NCBI GenBank assembly: GCA_004292695.1
Contig: RDXV01000006.1
Location: 1-63,405, forward strand
DNA: 63,405 nt
Direction of reading: 5' to 3'
Source of the DNA: Nostocales cyanobacterium
Lineage (GTDB): Bacteria; Cyanobacteriota; Cyanobacteriia; Cyanobacteriales; Nostocaceae
Positions within the stretch are counted from its first letter, which is position 1. Each line of letters opens with the position of its first letter. Under the pieces are notes generated by a model. It saw only the letters and a program-made list of their open reading frames with translations, had not been told where the DNA came from and did not search any database. Shown here in pieces: positions 27,907 through 36,657 of this stretch. The position numbers were made by a program, and so were the translations under genes.

Positions 27907-29328
27907 CTATTTTCTAGGAATTGTACTTTTCCATCTTAGGGTTTGTTGGGCAGAACGTCCACCTAAAGAACGTATTGCTGTGACTTCAATTTCTACATTT
28001 GTACCTGAACTTAAAGCGGTGCTTGGTATTTTTAATTTTCCTAAATCTAGGGTAAAGCGGTTATAATTACGAGTTACTAATGAATCTGGTATTTCACCTT
28101 CATAGAAGGTTTGATAACCGAATCCTCCTGAAAAGTTATCCTCACCTCTATATTTGACTTTAAATCTGGTATTAATTAAATCTGATCTACCAGCTAAATC
28201 AACTATTTTTAAGTTCAAATTTTGCCCTGATCCGGTAAATTCTGCTACTGATAATTTTGTGACTTCTTCTTGAGGAATTGCATAATTTACGGTATATGTT
28301 GTTAATTGATTTTGCAGTTGTGCGTTACCATCAACCCAGATATTTTCAGGAAAATTAATAGCAATTTGGCTATCATCATTTAAAGTGAGAGTAACATCTT
28401 GATCAGCAAAGTTATTAATGGGTTGTTTTTCTTGCCAATTTAATTTAAAAGTTCCTTCCAATCGCCGATCAAATTCTCGATATTGATCAGTTATGATAGA
28501 ACCTGGTGCAAGTAAAGCTGTTGCACCTTGACGGATATTCCATTTATTTTTAGAGAGGTTAATTTCTTGGGTTGCTAATTGGGAAATTTTAGTTGTAAGT
28601 GTGGGGTTATCATTTCTCAATGGTTCTTGACTATTAATAATGCTTAAAGTCCCTAAATTTCCGCGTTTTCCATCACTTCCATCTCGTCCATTTCTACCAT
28701 CTCTGCCATCATAACAACGATAAACTTTTTTAGTACATTTATAATCAGGTTTACCACGTGTTCCTGTGCAGGTTTCCTCTTCCCAGCGGGAACGACGACA
28801 GTTGCAACCTCTTGTTCCTTGACCGCTACGGCCACCACGGCCACCTTCTCCACCTGTTGCACGGACAAATATTTTTTGTAAGTCTGCGATGTTGTTGTAG
28901 TAGACGGTGAGAGAACCGCCGTTTCCTCCGTCTCCTCCTTTTCCTCCGTCTCCTCCGTTTCCACCGTCAGCAGCGCGAATATCGGAGCGAGAATTGTCTC
29001 TTTCTCTTCTTCCACATCGAGGACTAAAAGCGTTTTCTCCGTCTTCTCCATCTTCGCCATTTGTGCCGGAGAGGTCAAGGTTTACGGGTGAACCGTTTGC
29101 GGTGATGGTTTGGTTTTGTCCACTGCGTCCGTCTCTTCCTGCACGGCCATCACTACCATCTTGATCATCATATCTGCGGTCTTGATCATTTCGGTTAGCT
29201 ATTTTATAGTTTATTTGGGCTGTGTTTGGTTCGCATATTTCTACAGCATTTGCAGGTAAAGTATTGGCAGTATTTATTAAAAAAAAAGTTACTACTAAAG
29301 GTATTTGTTTGATGATACTTTTTAGCAT
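27907..29328 (-). CDS. Secreted collagen-like Gly-rich protein
   Basis: A 473-residue exported protein with an N-terminal signal (IPLVVTFFLINTANTLPANA). Residues about 55-85 and 120-230 are rich in Gly-X-Y-like triplets with Asp, Arg and Asn (DGRAGRDGRSGQ, GGNGGDGGKGGDGGNGG). They are interrupted by a Cys-rich segment around residue 170 that could form disulfides. The C-terminal half is Gln/Asn/Thr-rich and beta-like. It is probably a surface or sheath protein. The triplet repeats create long open frames on other strands, which are shadows. Confidence 0.75.
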   Translation of the reverse strand: MLKSIIKQIPLVVTFFLINTANTLPANAVEICEPNTAQINYKIANRNDQDRRYDDQDGSDGRAGRDGRSGQNQTITANGSPVNLDLSGTNGEDGEDGENAFSPRCGRRERDNSRSDIRAADGGNGGDGGKGGDGGNGGSLTVYYNNIADLQKIFVRATGGEGGRGGRSGQGTRGCNCRRSRWEEETCTGTRGKPDYKCTKKVYRCYDGRDGRNGRDGSDGKRGNLGTLSIINSQEPLRNDNPTLTTKISQLATQEINLSKNKWNIRQGATALLAPGSIITDQYREFDRRLEGTFKLNWQEKQPINNFADQDVTLTLNDDSQIAINFPENIWVDGNAQLQNQLTTYTVNYAIPQEEVTKLSVAEFTGSGQNLNLKIVDLAGRSDLINTRFKVKYRGEDNFSGGFGYQTFYEGEIPDSLVTRNYNRFTLDLGKLKIPSTALSSGTNVEIEVTAIRSLGGRSAQQTLRWKSTIPRK

Positions 29329-29491
29329 GATTATGTAATATCTATGGCAATGTTTTTATATTGTTAGCGTAAAATTGCTGACGTGATTTTTTCGGGTTTT
29401 GTTCCTGCCTTGATGGTGAAGATAAATCAACTTTAATAAACAATTTATAATTACAATTTCTAATTACCAATTACCAATTACCAATTACCCA

Positions 29492-30886
29492 TTACCAATT
29501 ATCCATTAAAGGAAGATGTTGAATCCAAGGATTCATATTTTCTAATTGTGCTGCTAAACTAATTAAGGTAAATTCGGCGGCGGGTTTACCAATTAATTGT
29601 ACACTGATGGGTAATCCTTTGTTGTCAAATCCTACGGGTATGGCGATCGCAGGTAAACCAGTGGCGTTAGCGATGGGACAAGGTGCAACCCAATGTACAA
29701 TACTTTCAAATATTTCCTCTGGGCTTAAATTTGACCATTGACCAACTCGAATGGGTGAGTGTAGATAAACTGGTAAAACTAGAATATCAAAATGATTAAA
29801 AAAGGCGATTATTTGCCGAGAAAATACTTGCATTTTTCCTAATGCTTGCAAATATTCACCTGCCGTTCCTGTTCTTGATAATAACCAACGGTTTAAGGGT
29901 TGTAGTGCTTCGGGGGGTAGTCCTGATGTGGCTACTGCTGACTGCCAAACTATTTTAAATGGTTCTACTAAATTGCTGATATCGGGACATTTTTCTTCTA
30001 TGTGATGTCCCATTTCTGCTAATAGTTTAACGGTTTTTTCTACGCCAGTTTTACAGTTTTCATCTGCTGATCCAAAGGGTTCTATTTTGGTGCTAAATGC
30101 TATTTTTAAGTTAGATATTTTGGTTTGGGTTGCAGCTAAAAATGATGGTTGTGGTGGTTCTAACCAATAGGGATCACCGGGAAAATAACCAGACATTATA
30201 TCTAACATGGCCGCTGCATCGCTGACGGTTCTGGCTAGGGGTCCATCGGTGGCTATTCCTCCTAGTTTTTCACCGACTGGGGCGCAGGTAATTCTACCTC
30301 TGGCGGGTTTGATACCGACGATACCACAACAGGCCGCAGGTCCACGAACTGAACCACCGCCGTCTGAACCTTGGGCGATCGCACATAAACCGGCTGCAAC
30401 GGAGGATGCTGCACCACCGCTAGAACCACCGGGTGTATATTCTAAGTTCCAAGGGTTTCTAGCTGGGGGAAATCCCGTAGGTTCTGTGTATGGATAAGAA
30501 CCAAGTTCACAGGTGGCTGTTTTCCCTAAGATGGTAAAACCGGCTTGTTTAATTTTCATCACTACTCCTGAGTCGTATTCAGGAATGTTATTGATCAAGG
30601 CTGGGTTGCCGTAGGTACAAGGGATACCGGCAACGGGTGTTAAGTCTTTGATGGAGATGGGAACACCGAAAAATGGCGGTATTTCAGTGGTGGTAGTAAG
30701 AAGTTCGGTTTTGGCTTTTGCATCGGCGATCGCCAAATCTGCTGTCACGGTAAAATAACTACCTAATTGGGGATTAAAACGAGAAATCCGTTCTAAATAG
30801 ACTTCTACCAATTCTAAAGGTGAAATTTCCCGATTTTTAATTAATTTTGCTAATTCTAAGGCTGGTTTAAAAGCTAAGTCAGTCAT
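29492..30886 (-). CDS. Amidase signature family enzyme
   Basis: A 464-residue amidase-signature hydrolase. The catalytic Lys is in GVPISIKDLTPVAG near residue 78. The serine cluster is GGSSGGAASSVAAG near residue 152, with the nucleophile in GSDGGGSVRGPAA near 176. It is the length of GatA or of stand-alone amidases. No gatB or gatC lies nearby, so a stand-alone amidase acting on an unknown amide is the better call. It is upstream of the tandem CAATTAC repeats. Confidence 0.85.
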   Translation of the reverse strand: MTDLAFKPALELAKLIKNREISPLELVEVYLERISRFNPQLGSYFTVTADLAIADAKAKTELLTTTTEIPPFFGVPISIKDLTPVAGIPCTYGNPALINNIPEYDSGVVMKIKQAGFTILGKTATCELGSYPYTEPTGFPPARNPWNLEYTPGGSSGGAASSVAAGLCAIAQGSDGGGSVRGPAACCGIVGIKPARGRITCAPVGEKLGGIATDGPLARTVSDAAAMLDIMSGYFPGDPYWLEPPQPSFLAATQTKISNLKIAFSTKIEPFGSADENCKTGVEKTVKLLAEMGHHIEEKCPDISNLVEPFKIVWQSAVATSGLPPEALQPLNRWLLSRTGTAGEYLQALGKMQVFSRQIIAFFNHFDILVLPVYLHSPIRVGQWSNLSPEEIFESIVHWVAPCPIANATGLPAIAIPVGFDNKGLPISVQLIGKPAAEFTLISLAAQLENMNPWIQHLPLMDNW

Positions 30887-30951
30887 TTTTCAAGAAGTAA
30901 GAAATAGGGAACAGGGAATAAAAGGAAGTATAAAAAACTTCCTCAACTCCT

Positions 30952-31788
30952 TTATACTAAAGACCGATCAGTTAAAATTTCATAACCGTTGTCTGTGACT
31001 AAAACCGTATGTTCAAACTGAGCAGATAGGGCGTTATCCACTGTCACCGCTGTCCATCGATCCGATAAAATACGGGTATTCTTTGAACCTGCATTTAAAA
31101 TGGGTTCAATGGCTAAAGTCATCCCAGCCCTTAATTTGACGTTGGGAATTTCCCTAGTTCTATAGTTAAATACCGCTGGTTCTTCGTGTAAATTTCTACC
31201 TACACCGTGACCTGTAAACTGTTCAACTACACTAAATTTATTCGCTTTCACATGATCTTCAATAGCACCAGCGATATCTGTTAAATGAGCGCCGGCTTTT
31301 ACCTGTTCAATACCTTTAAATAAAGCCTCTTCTGCGACACGAATTAATCTGGCTGCTTCTGGGGTGACTTCGCCGACGGCAATTGTGATACAAGAATCTC
31401 CGTGAAAACCGTTGTAATAAGCCCCGGTATCAACCTTTAACACATCTCCAGCGCGGATAACTTTTTTACGGTTGGGAATACCATGTACAACTTCATTATT
31501 AATACTGGCACAAATTGAACCTGTAAAACCGTGATATCCCTTAAAACTGGGTGTAGCGTCCATTTCCCGGATACGCTTCTCCGCGTGTGCGTCTAAGTCA
31601 GCGGTAGTCATTCCCGGTTCAACTAACTGAGAAATTTCTTTGAGAACTGTAGCCACAATCTTACCTGATTGTCGCATAATCTCGATTTCGCGGGCAGACT
31701 TAATTTCAATACCTCGGCGTTTTCGCGGTGCTGCTGGTTTAGGTTGAACTGGTTGAGCAAGTAAGTTACTGAAAATGTTCATCATCAA
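30952..31788 (-). CDS. map: Type I methionine aminopeptidase
   Basis: A 278-residue metallopeptidase that removes the initiator Met. The metal-binding residues are visible in [22 protein letters not shown] (Asp pair), [16 protein letters not shown] (His) and [12 protein letters not shown] / [11 protein letters not shown] (Glu). An N-terminal extension of about 25 residues ([19 protein letters not shown]) precedes the core. Cyanobacteria carry several map genes, and the extension marks one subgroup. Confidence 0.95.
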   Translation of the reverse strand: MMMNIFSNLLAQPVQPKPAAPRKRRGIEIKSAREIEIMRQSGKIVATVLKEISQLVEPGMTTADLDAHAEKRIREMDATPSFKGYHGFTGSICASINNEVVHGIPNRKKVIRAGDVLKVDTGAYYNGFHGDSCITIAVGEVTPEAARLIRVAEEALFKGIEQVKAGAHLTDIAGAIEDHVKANKFSVVEQFTGHGVGRNLHEEPAVFNYRTREIPNVKLRAGMTLAIEPILNAGSKNTRILSDRWTAVTVDNALSAQFEHTVLVTDNGYEILTDRSLV

Positions 31789-31938
31789 TTTTAGTAGTTT
31801 GTGCTTTTTTGCGGCTCAGATGTACAGTTGTTGAGTCTATTGAGAAAAATATTCTACATTTACGTTAACGTATTTTGTGCTGTTAGAGAAACATAGATAT
31901 TAGTGTTCTGGCAATTATTCATGTTTGCATAACACGCT

Positions 31939-32655
31939 TTAAATAGTATCTGGATCAACACCTAATTCCCTGAGTTTAGCTGCTAAACGTTCAGATTTTT
32001 GTTTTTCCTGTTGGGCAAATTCTTCAGGGGTGAGAATAATTAAACCATCTTGGGTAAAATAACGTAATTGGTTGTAATGAATACCCAGATATAAATTTAA
32101 TTGTTGACTCCATAACCAACCTTGATTATTTTTTTCTAGGGGTTGATAAATTCCCCCCACCAAAATAAACCCAGTTAACTCTAAGTTACTGGGATCAAAA
32201 CAAAAATATTCAGGAGTACGGAAGGTATTTTGATAAATGTCTTTTTTAAATTCCTGATCAATAACATCCTTTTCACCTGTGAGTAGTTCAATAATAATAT
32301 GTGGATAAATACCATCCTCTTGCCAAACTACCCAACTTTGGCGCGGTTTACGTTCCACATTGCGAACTACAAAAAAATCAGGAGGTGATAATTCTGCGGG
32401 TTTGGGTTGACGGTCGCTGTAGTGAATAGTTAAATTAGCAGCAGCATAAAAATCATTCCTATTACTCCACCATAATTCTAAGCATTGAATTAGTAAAATG
32501 ATTTGTTGTAAATTGGAAACCTTCTCTATTTTTGGCTGTTCATTCTGAACTTGTTTTTCAGGAAAAATTATCTCCCTGGGTAATTCAAAATCTAAAGGTG
32601 TTTCTGTAGGAACAGATTTGTTTTTTTTGTTGTCAAAATCTTCGTATATAGTCAT
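31939..32655 (-). CDS. Uma2 family PD-(D/E)XK protein
   Basis: A 238-residue protein of the large cyanobacterial Uma2 family (DUF820). It contains PDFFVVRNVERKPRQSW, the IIELLTGEKDVIDQE segment with the acidic catalytic-like residue and KKDIYQ, and EYFCFDPSN. The fold is a restriction-endonuclease-like core. Biological roles remain unclear; many copies per genome are usual. The C-terminus ends in a charged segment (QQEKQKSERLAAKLRELG). Confidence 0.85.
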   Translation of the reverse strand: MTIYEDFDNKKNKSVPTETPLDFELPREIIFPEKQVQNEQPKIEKVSNLQQIILLIQCLELWWSNRNDFYAAANLTIHYSDRQPKPAELSPPDFFVVRNVERKPRQSWVVWQEDGIYPHIIIELLTGEKDVIDQEFKKDIYQNTFRTPEYFCFDPSNLELTGFILVGGIYQPLEKNNQGWLWSQQLNLYLGIHYNQLRYFTQDGLIILTPEEFAQQEKQKSERLAAKLRELGVDPDTI

Positions 32656-32734
32656 ATTAACAAAGTGAATGGTAATAAAGACAAGGAAAATAAAGATAAT
32701 TTACAAATGTTATACCCTGAATTTACAATTAAGT

Positions 32735-33541
32735 CTAGGCGTAGTATTGAGCCATAAACTTATCAGTAATAGTCCACAAATGATCATCTAATTTAGTTAA
32801 TACCCATTCCGCTATCTCTTCAGGTACACCACCATAAAAAGGTTCAGCTATTGCACCAGCAATACAGGCAATTGTATCACTATCTCCACCTAAAGAAACA
32901 GCATTGCGAATTGCATCTTCAAAATCTGTTGACTCTAAAAATGCAATAATAGCTTGAGGTACAGAACCAGAACAGGAAAAATCTAATTTATAATTCGGTC
33001 TAATTTGATTTAAGGTTTGCTCTAGGTTGTAGTTAAAAGTTTTCTGTATATAAGTTTTGATGGTGTTTTTATCATAACCTGTACGGGCTAGAAAAATTGC
33101 AGCGGCAGTAGCTTGTGCGCCTTTGATAGCTTCTGGGTGGTTGTGGGTAACTTCAGCACTACGTTTAGCTTCTTCTAGGACAATGTTAAGATTATCAAAA
33201 GCTGAAGCTACGGGGCTAACTCTCATTGCTGCACCATTACCATCACTTGTGTATGGTGTGATTCTACTAGAAGTTGCCCATTCTTTAAAATCTGAATCAT
33301 AACCAATGTGAGAATATTCACTATAATAGGATTTGAATTGTTGAATATACTGAAATTGATCAATATATTTTGTTTTATCAGGAAATTCATCAGCATTGAG
33401 GATAACTTCTGCTACTGCTAAAGTAAGTATTGTATCATCTGTAAAATGACACCTATCGTCAAATAGGGAAAAATCCTTAGTTTTGATATTGTCAAACTCG
33501 TAAATTGAGCCAATCATATCACCTGCGATCGCACCTAACAT
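32735..33541 (-). CDS. ADP-ribosylglycohydrolase family protein
   Basis: A 268-residue DraG-like hydrolase with all metal-binding motifs: MLGAIAGDMIGSIYE at the start, FTDDTILTLAVAE near residue 38, and GGDSDTIACIAGAIAEPFYGG near residue 222. It would remove ADP-ribose from proteins or related substrates. The start overlaps the stop of a possible small upstream ORF (33535-33696). Confidence 0.9.
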   Translation of the reverse strand: MLGAIAGDMIGSIYEFDNIKTKDFSLFDDRCHFTDDTILTLAVAEVILNADEFPDKTKYIDQFQYIQQFKSYYSEYSHIGYDSDFKEWATSSRITPYTSDGNGAAMRVSPVASAFDNLNIVLEEAKRSAEVTHNHPEAIKGAQATAAAIFLARTGYDKNTIKTYIQKTFNYNLEQTLNQIRPNYKLDFSCSGSVPQAIIAFLESTDFEDAIRNAVSLGGDSDTIACIAGAIAEPFYGGVPEEIAEWVLTKLDDHLWTITDKFMAQYYA

Positions 33542-33696
33542 AATTTTTCCACCCTTTTGATATTAAAGTTTTGTTGATGCACTAGAATTAGAATTTTATC
33601 GTTGTCTACATTTTTTACATGATGTTGACTTTGTTTACGTAAAACATTAATTAGCAAAATATTACTTTTTATATCATTGGTTTGTAAATTACTCAT
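33535..33696 (-). CDS. Possible small ORF coupled to the ADP-ribosylglycohydrolase
   Basis: 53 residues from ATG at 33696 (MSNLQTNDIKSNILLIN...). Its stop TAG overlaps the ATG of the next gene, which is the main support. The sequence is charged with no recognised motif, and no clear ribosome-binding site is visible. It could also be an upstream leader ORF. Confidence 0.3.
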   Translation of the reverse strand: MSNLQTNDIKSNILLINVLRKQSQHHVKNVDNDKILILVHQQNFNIKRVEKLC

Positions 33697-34005
33697 GGTT
33701 AATATGATTGGTAATATTTTGACAATATCAAATTGTAGCAGACAATAATACCACATTTTATGTAATTTGTAGCAATTTTGAACTTTATTTAATTATTAAT
33801 CAGTAATAATACTGTTTTGCGAAACCAGTTAATAAATCAGTTTTTATACCTTGTTTACCAATAATCTGCGGTATATGGGTTATCGCAAAGTTTCAGTTGT
33901 ATAGAAAAAATCAATGATTGAATTAATCATATAATTTAATTATTGATTATTGTTTTCTTAGGTAACTTATACCATTTAATGCCCACAGCGTATCTAAATT
34001 AAAAA

Positions 34006-34284
34006 TTAAACAACTACAGAACCAGGAATTTCTATTACCGGTGGTTCTCCCCAAGTTTCAATTTGATTAAATGTATGTTTTGTTAAAGGATAAAATCTAA
34101 TACTATCTTCTTGAGAATTAACTTGTTTTTTGAGTCGTTTTTTTAATTCTTTATATTTATCTTGATTTAATAAACATTCAAACACAGAATATTGTACCCT
34201 TTGTCCATATCCTTCCAATATATCTGAGATTTTCTTACGTCTTTGATCACAGGGAATATCATAAACAATAACGTAAAGTAGCAT
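34006..34284 (-). CDS. cas2: CRISPR-associated endonuclease Cas2 (III-B locus)
   Basis: 92 residues with the Cas2 ferredoxin fold: LYVIVYDIPCDQRRKKISDIL gives the metal-binding Asp, and RVQYSVFECLLNQ is the second conserved strand. With Cas1 it forms the spacer-integration complex. It is 12 bp downstream of cas1 and reads away from the array, so cas1 and cas2 form one operon. It differs clearly from the second Cas2 at 57818. Confidence 0.95.
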   Translation of the reverse strand: MLLYVIVYDIPCDQRRKKISDILEGYGQRVQYSVFECLLNQDKYKELKKRLKKQVNSQEDSIRFYPLTKHTFNQIETWGEPPVIEIPGSVVV

Positions 34285-34296
34285 TGTAGAGTAACA

Positions 34297-35286
34297 TTAA
34301 CGAATAAGATAGGGTTGATAGGTTTTTGTGGGTTGATAAACAAAGTCTTTAAAATTTTTAATTTGCTGAGTAATTAAATCCCATCTTGGTTGTTTTTCTT
34401 CCTCTTGGTTTTGTACTTCTTCTAATCTTTGCAGGAAGTATTTAATATATTTAGTTCTCCCACTACTATTCAAATAACAACCACTATTATAATATTCAAA
34501 ATCTTCATTTATATTCATGACTTTAGTATTTATTAACCACAATACCAAAGAGTCAATTATAGGGGTTCTAAACTCTTCAATTAAGTCAGATGCTAAAGCT
34601 GCGTGACGTTCTGTTCCTTGGTGTAAACAAGCGTAATAGGGATCTAAACCTTGCAGTTCAATTAATGTTAAAATATGATTCCACAGAATTTGATAACCAA
34701 AACTCAACATAGCATTTACAGAGTTTCCCGGAGGACGACGACTACGGGCTAAAAATACAAAATTAGGGTTATTTAAACATTCTCCAAAAGCTGCAAAATA
34801 TTGAGCCGCACCTGCACCTTCTAAACCCATTAATCTTTCTATATTTTCTGATTCTTGGGCTTTTTGAATTAATACTGCTAAACTTTTAATTGCCATTTCT
34901 GTAGTTGTGGATGGGTTGCGTCGTTGTTGACGTTGGAGAAAAGTTCGGCTATTTTTTAGTTTACCTATAACTATGTTTTGAGCAACTATTAATTTATCGG
35001 TTGTGGTTAATAATTGTTGATAGCGTGAGAGTTGACGATAACCTCTTTCTATGGGCATTAATCGTCCATAACAATAGCCCATTCTCGATAAATAAGCAAT
35101 GGGAATATCTCGCCATAAACAGCTACGAATAGCTTGGGTGGTAATTTGTGATTTCCCGAAAATTAATATCTGTTCGATGAGTGGTAGTTGTACTTCCGCT
35201 TGAATATTTTCCCCTTGTTTGACTATTAATGTTTCTGCTTTCAGGGAGATATAGCAACCTTGACGGGATACATAAAGTGTTCGCAT
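34297..35286 (-). CDS. cas1: CRISPR-associated integrase Cas1 (III-B locus)
   Basis: 329 residues. The catalytic Glu is in LMGLEGAGAAQYF near residue 154, the His in YACLHQGTERHAALA near 222, and the Asp in DLIEEFRTPIIDSL near 236. The N-terminal beta domain starts TLYVSRQGCYISLK. All metal ligands look intact, so new spacers could be added to the neighbouring array. It lies between cas2 and the csx18-like gene, with a REP-like hairpin at 35315-35380 just upstream. Confidence 0.95.
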   Translation of the reverse strand: MRTLYVSRQGCYISLKAETLIVKQGENIQAEVQLPLIEQILIFGKSQITTQAIRSCLWRDIPIAYLSRMGYCYGRLMPIERGYRQLSRYQQLLTTTDKLIVAQNIVIGKLKNSRTFLQRQQRRNPSTTTEMAIKSLAVLIQKAQESENIERLMGLEGAGAAQYFAAFGECLNNPNFVFLARSRRPPGNSVNAMLSFGYQILWNHILTLIELQGLDPYYACLHQGTERHAALASDLIEEFRTPIIDSLVLWLINTKVMNINEDFEYYNSGCYLNSSGRTKYIKYFLQRLEEVQNQEEEKQPRWDLITQQIKNFKDFVYQPTKTYQPYLIR

Positions 35287-35314
35287 ATTAGGAGATGGGT
35301 GATAGTTGAGATTC

Positions 35315-35380
35315 AGATCCCCGACTTCTTTTTTAAGACTTTCTATAAGATAATTAATTGATAGTAGAAGTCGGTGATCT
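35315..35380. repeat. REP-like hairpin copy 3
   Basis: A 66-bp element with arms AGATCCCCGACTTCT and AGAAGTCGGTGATCT. It lies between csx18-like and cas1, inside what would be one operon, so it may attenuate or process the transcript. Confidence 0.85.
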
Positions 35381-35444
35381 TGTTTTGAATAGCTATCAAT
35401 AAGTAATTACGAGTTAATTTTTTAAACTATTTGTGTTTGATTTT

Positions 35445-35717
35445 TTAATGATGATTTTTTTGTGAAGAATTGATAATTGTTGATTGATTATTGATGATTT
35501 CTGCTATCATGGTTTTGATTTGTGTAGGTTGTAAAAAACGAACTATACTATCTCCAGCAGCAGCATTTATAAAACTCACTAAGGTAACTAAAAGTGTGTT
35601 GATAATTACGGCTGTTAATCCTAATGGGGCAATTAATAAAATTATTAGTGTAATTGCACCGTTGCAAATAGCAACTCCTAAGTTTCTGACTAATGCTGCA
35701 CGATTGGAAATGTACAT
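35445..35717 (-). CDS. csx18: Small membrane protein, Csx18-like
   Basis: 90 residues, with hydrophobic helices near residues 10-32 (LGVAICNGAITLIILLIAPLG) and 33-50 (LTAVIINTLLVTLVSFI). I recognise the opening MYISNRAALVRNLGVA and the position beside cas1 as typical of the cyanobacterial Csx18 proteins that accompany type III CRISPR loci; the family assignment is from memory. Proposed roles for such proteins include a membrane effector or a membrane anchor for CRISPR signalling. It is divergent from the CRISPR array. Confidence 0.6.
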   Translation of the reverse strand: MYISNRAALVRNLGVAICNGAITLIILLIAPLGLTAVIINTLLVTLVSFINAAAGDSIVRFLQPTQIKTMIAEIINNQSTIINSSQKNHH

Positions 35718-35786
35718 ATTTTTAATGTGTGTTGTTGATGTTTTTTAGGTTAGTTCCTAGAATATGGTTTATGCAAGGGGTTTTAT

Positions 35787-35801
35787 GCGAATGACGAATT
35801 T
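35787..35801 (+). promoter_or_regulatory. Half-site shared with the cas10 promoter region
   Basis: GCGAATGACGAATTT lies in the leader of array 1 and also upstream of csx18. Nearly the same sequence forms both arms of an inverted repeat at 39572-39622 upstream of cas10. It could be a binding site for the WYL-type regulator encoded at 37435-39501. Confidence 0.55.
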
Positions 35802-36002
35802 TTTTGTTACTAACGGTTTTTTGCGGCCGGGTAGGGGAGGAGGTGCAAATGTTGATTCTGTCGTTGACCCGGCCGATCTCTTGCTGGATAAGGGTTTTGA
35901 GGATTTTGTCTGGGAGTTTATGGCGCTGGTTGACTCGGTTTTCAGACCCGGCCGAAAATGGCATCTAGACATTAGGCTGGGTAAGGGTTTAGAATAGGGG
36001 CT
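35800..36002 (+). promoter_or_regulatory. Leader of CRISPR array 1
   Basis: The region is richer in G and C than its flanks and carries three copies of a CCGGCC-type motif (GCGGCCGGGT, GACCCGGCCG, GACCCGGCCG). Array repeats end in GAAAC on this strand, so the leader should be on this side. Open frames on both strands here are not coding. Confidence 0.65.
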
Positions 36003-36550
36003 ACCGCTTCCCTTACGGGAAGTGGAATTAATGGAAACAAGAAGGAGGCTTGGAAATACCAGGACTCATTTCCGTACCGCTTCCCTTACGGGAAGTGGAA
36101 TTAATGGAAACTAAAATTACTGATTTATATCATCAGTATTTTGTAACTAGACCGCTTCCCTTACGGGAAGTGGAATTAATGGAAACGATAAATCCCATAA
36201 TGCGTGGGCAACCTCATGAGCAAACCGCTTCCCTTACGGGAAGTGGAATTAATGGAAACGTTCAAGGTGTACTTTTGCAATAAAGCTTCTTTCAACCGCT
36301 TCCCTTACGGGAAGTGGAATTAATGGAAACAGCATTATAAAACCTTGTTGAGTTACTTGAACTTGACCGCTTCCCTTACGGGAAGTGGAATTAATGGAAA
36401 CCTCGACAATTAATTCAATGGTGCGATCACTCTCGTACCGCTTCCCTTACGGGAAGTGGAATTAATGGAAACCTGACCTATTTTATCTCTGACCTTAGAA
36501 TAAAGCATCTTCATACCGCTTCCCTTACGGGAAGTGGAATTAATGGAAAC
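36003..36550 (+). CRISPR. CRISPR array 1: eight 36-bp repeats, seven spacers
   Basis: The repeat begins ACCGCTTCCCTTACGG and ends AATTAATGGAAAC, with an internal hairpin CTTCCC-TTAC-GGGAAG. Repeats start at 36003, 36076, 36151, 36224, 36295, 36366, 36437 and 36515, and all eight look identical. Spacers are 35-42 bp. The GAAAC end gives the crRNA 5' handle, so transcription is on this strand from the leader at 35.8-36.0 kb. After the last repeat, 39 bp of spacer-like length is followed at once by a REP-like hairpin. The associated genes are the adjacent cas1-cas2 and the III-B operon. No spacer matches another part of the window by eye. Confidence 0.97.
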
Positions 36551-36589
36551 AGAACTATTGAGATAATAATTGCTGTACTTGCTCTCTTC

Positions 36590-36655
36590 AGATCCCCGAC
36601 TTCTATTTTTAATTATCGGTTTGATGAGAAGATTAATGTAAGAAGTCGGGGATCT
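36590..36655. repeat. REP-like hairpin copy 4 (downstream of RAYT)
   Basis: A 66-bp element with arms AGATCCCCGACTTCT and AGAAGTCGGGGATCT and a conserved centre containing AATTATCGGTTTGATG. It abuts both the end of CRISPR array 1 and the 3' end of the RAYT gene. Confidence 0.9.
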
Positions 36656-36657
36656 TT

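Noticed and set aside
28653-29164. Long alternative frames inside the collagen-like gene
   Set aside because: They arise from the GC-rich Gly-triplet codons of the real gene read in other frames.
35722-35997. Overlapping open frames on both strands before array 1
   Set aside because: They lie in the CRISPR leader, overlap each other and have no protein-like pattern or ribosome-binding site.
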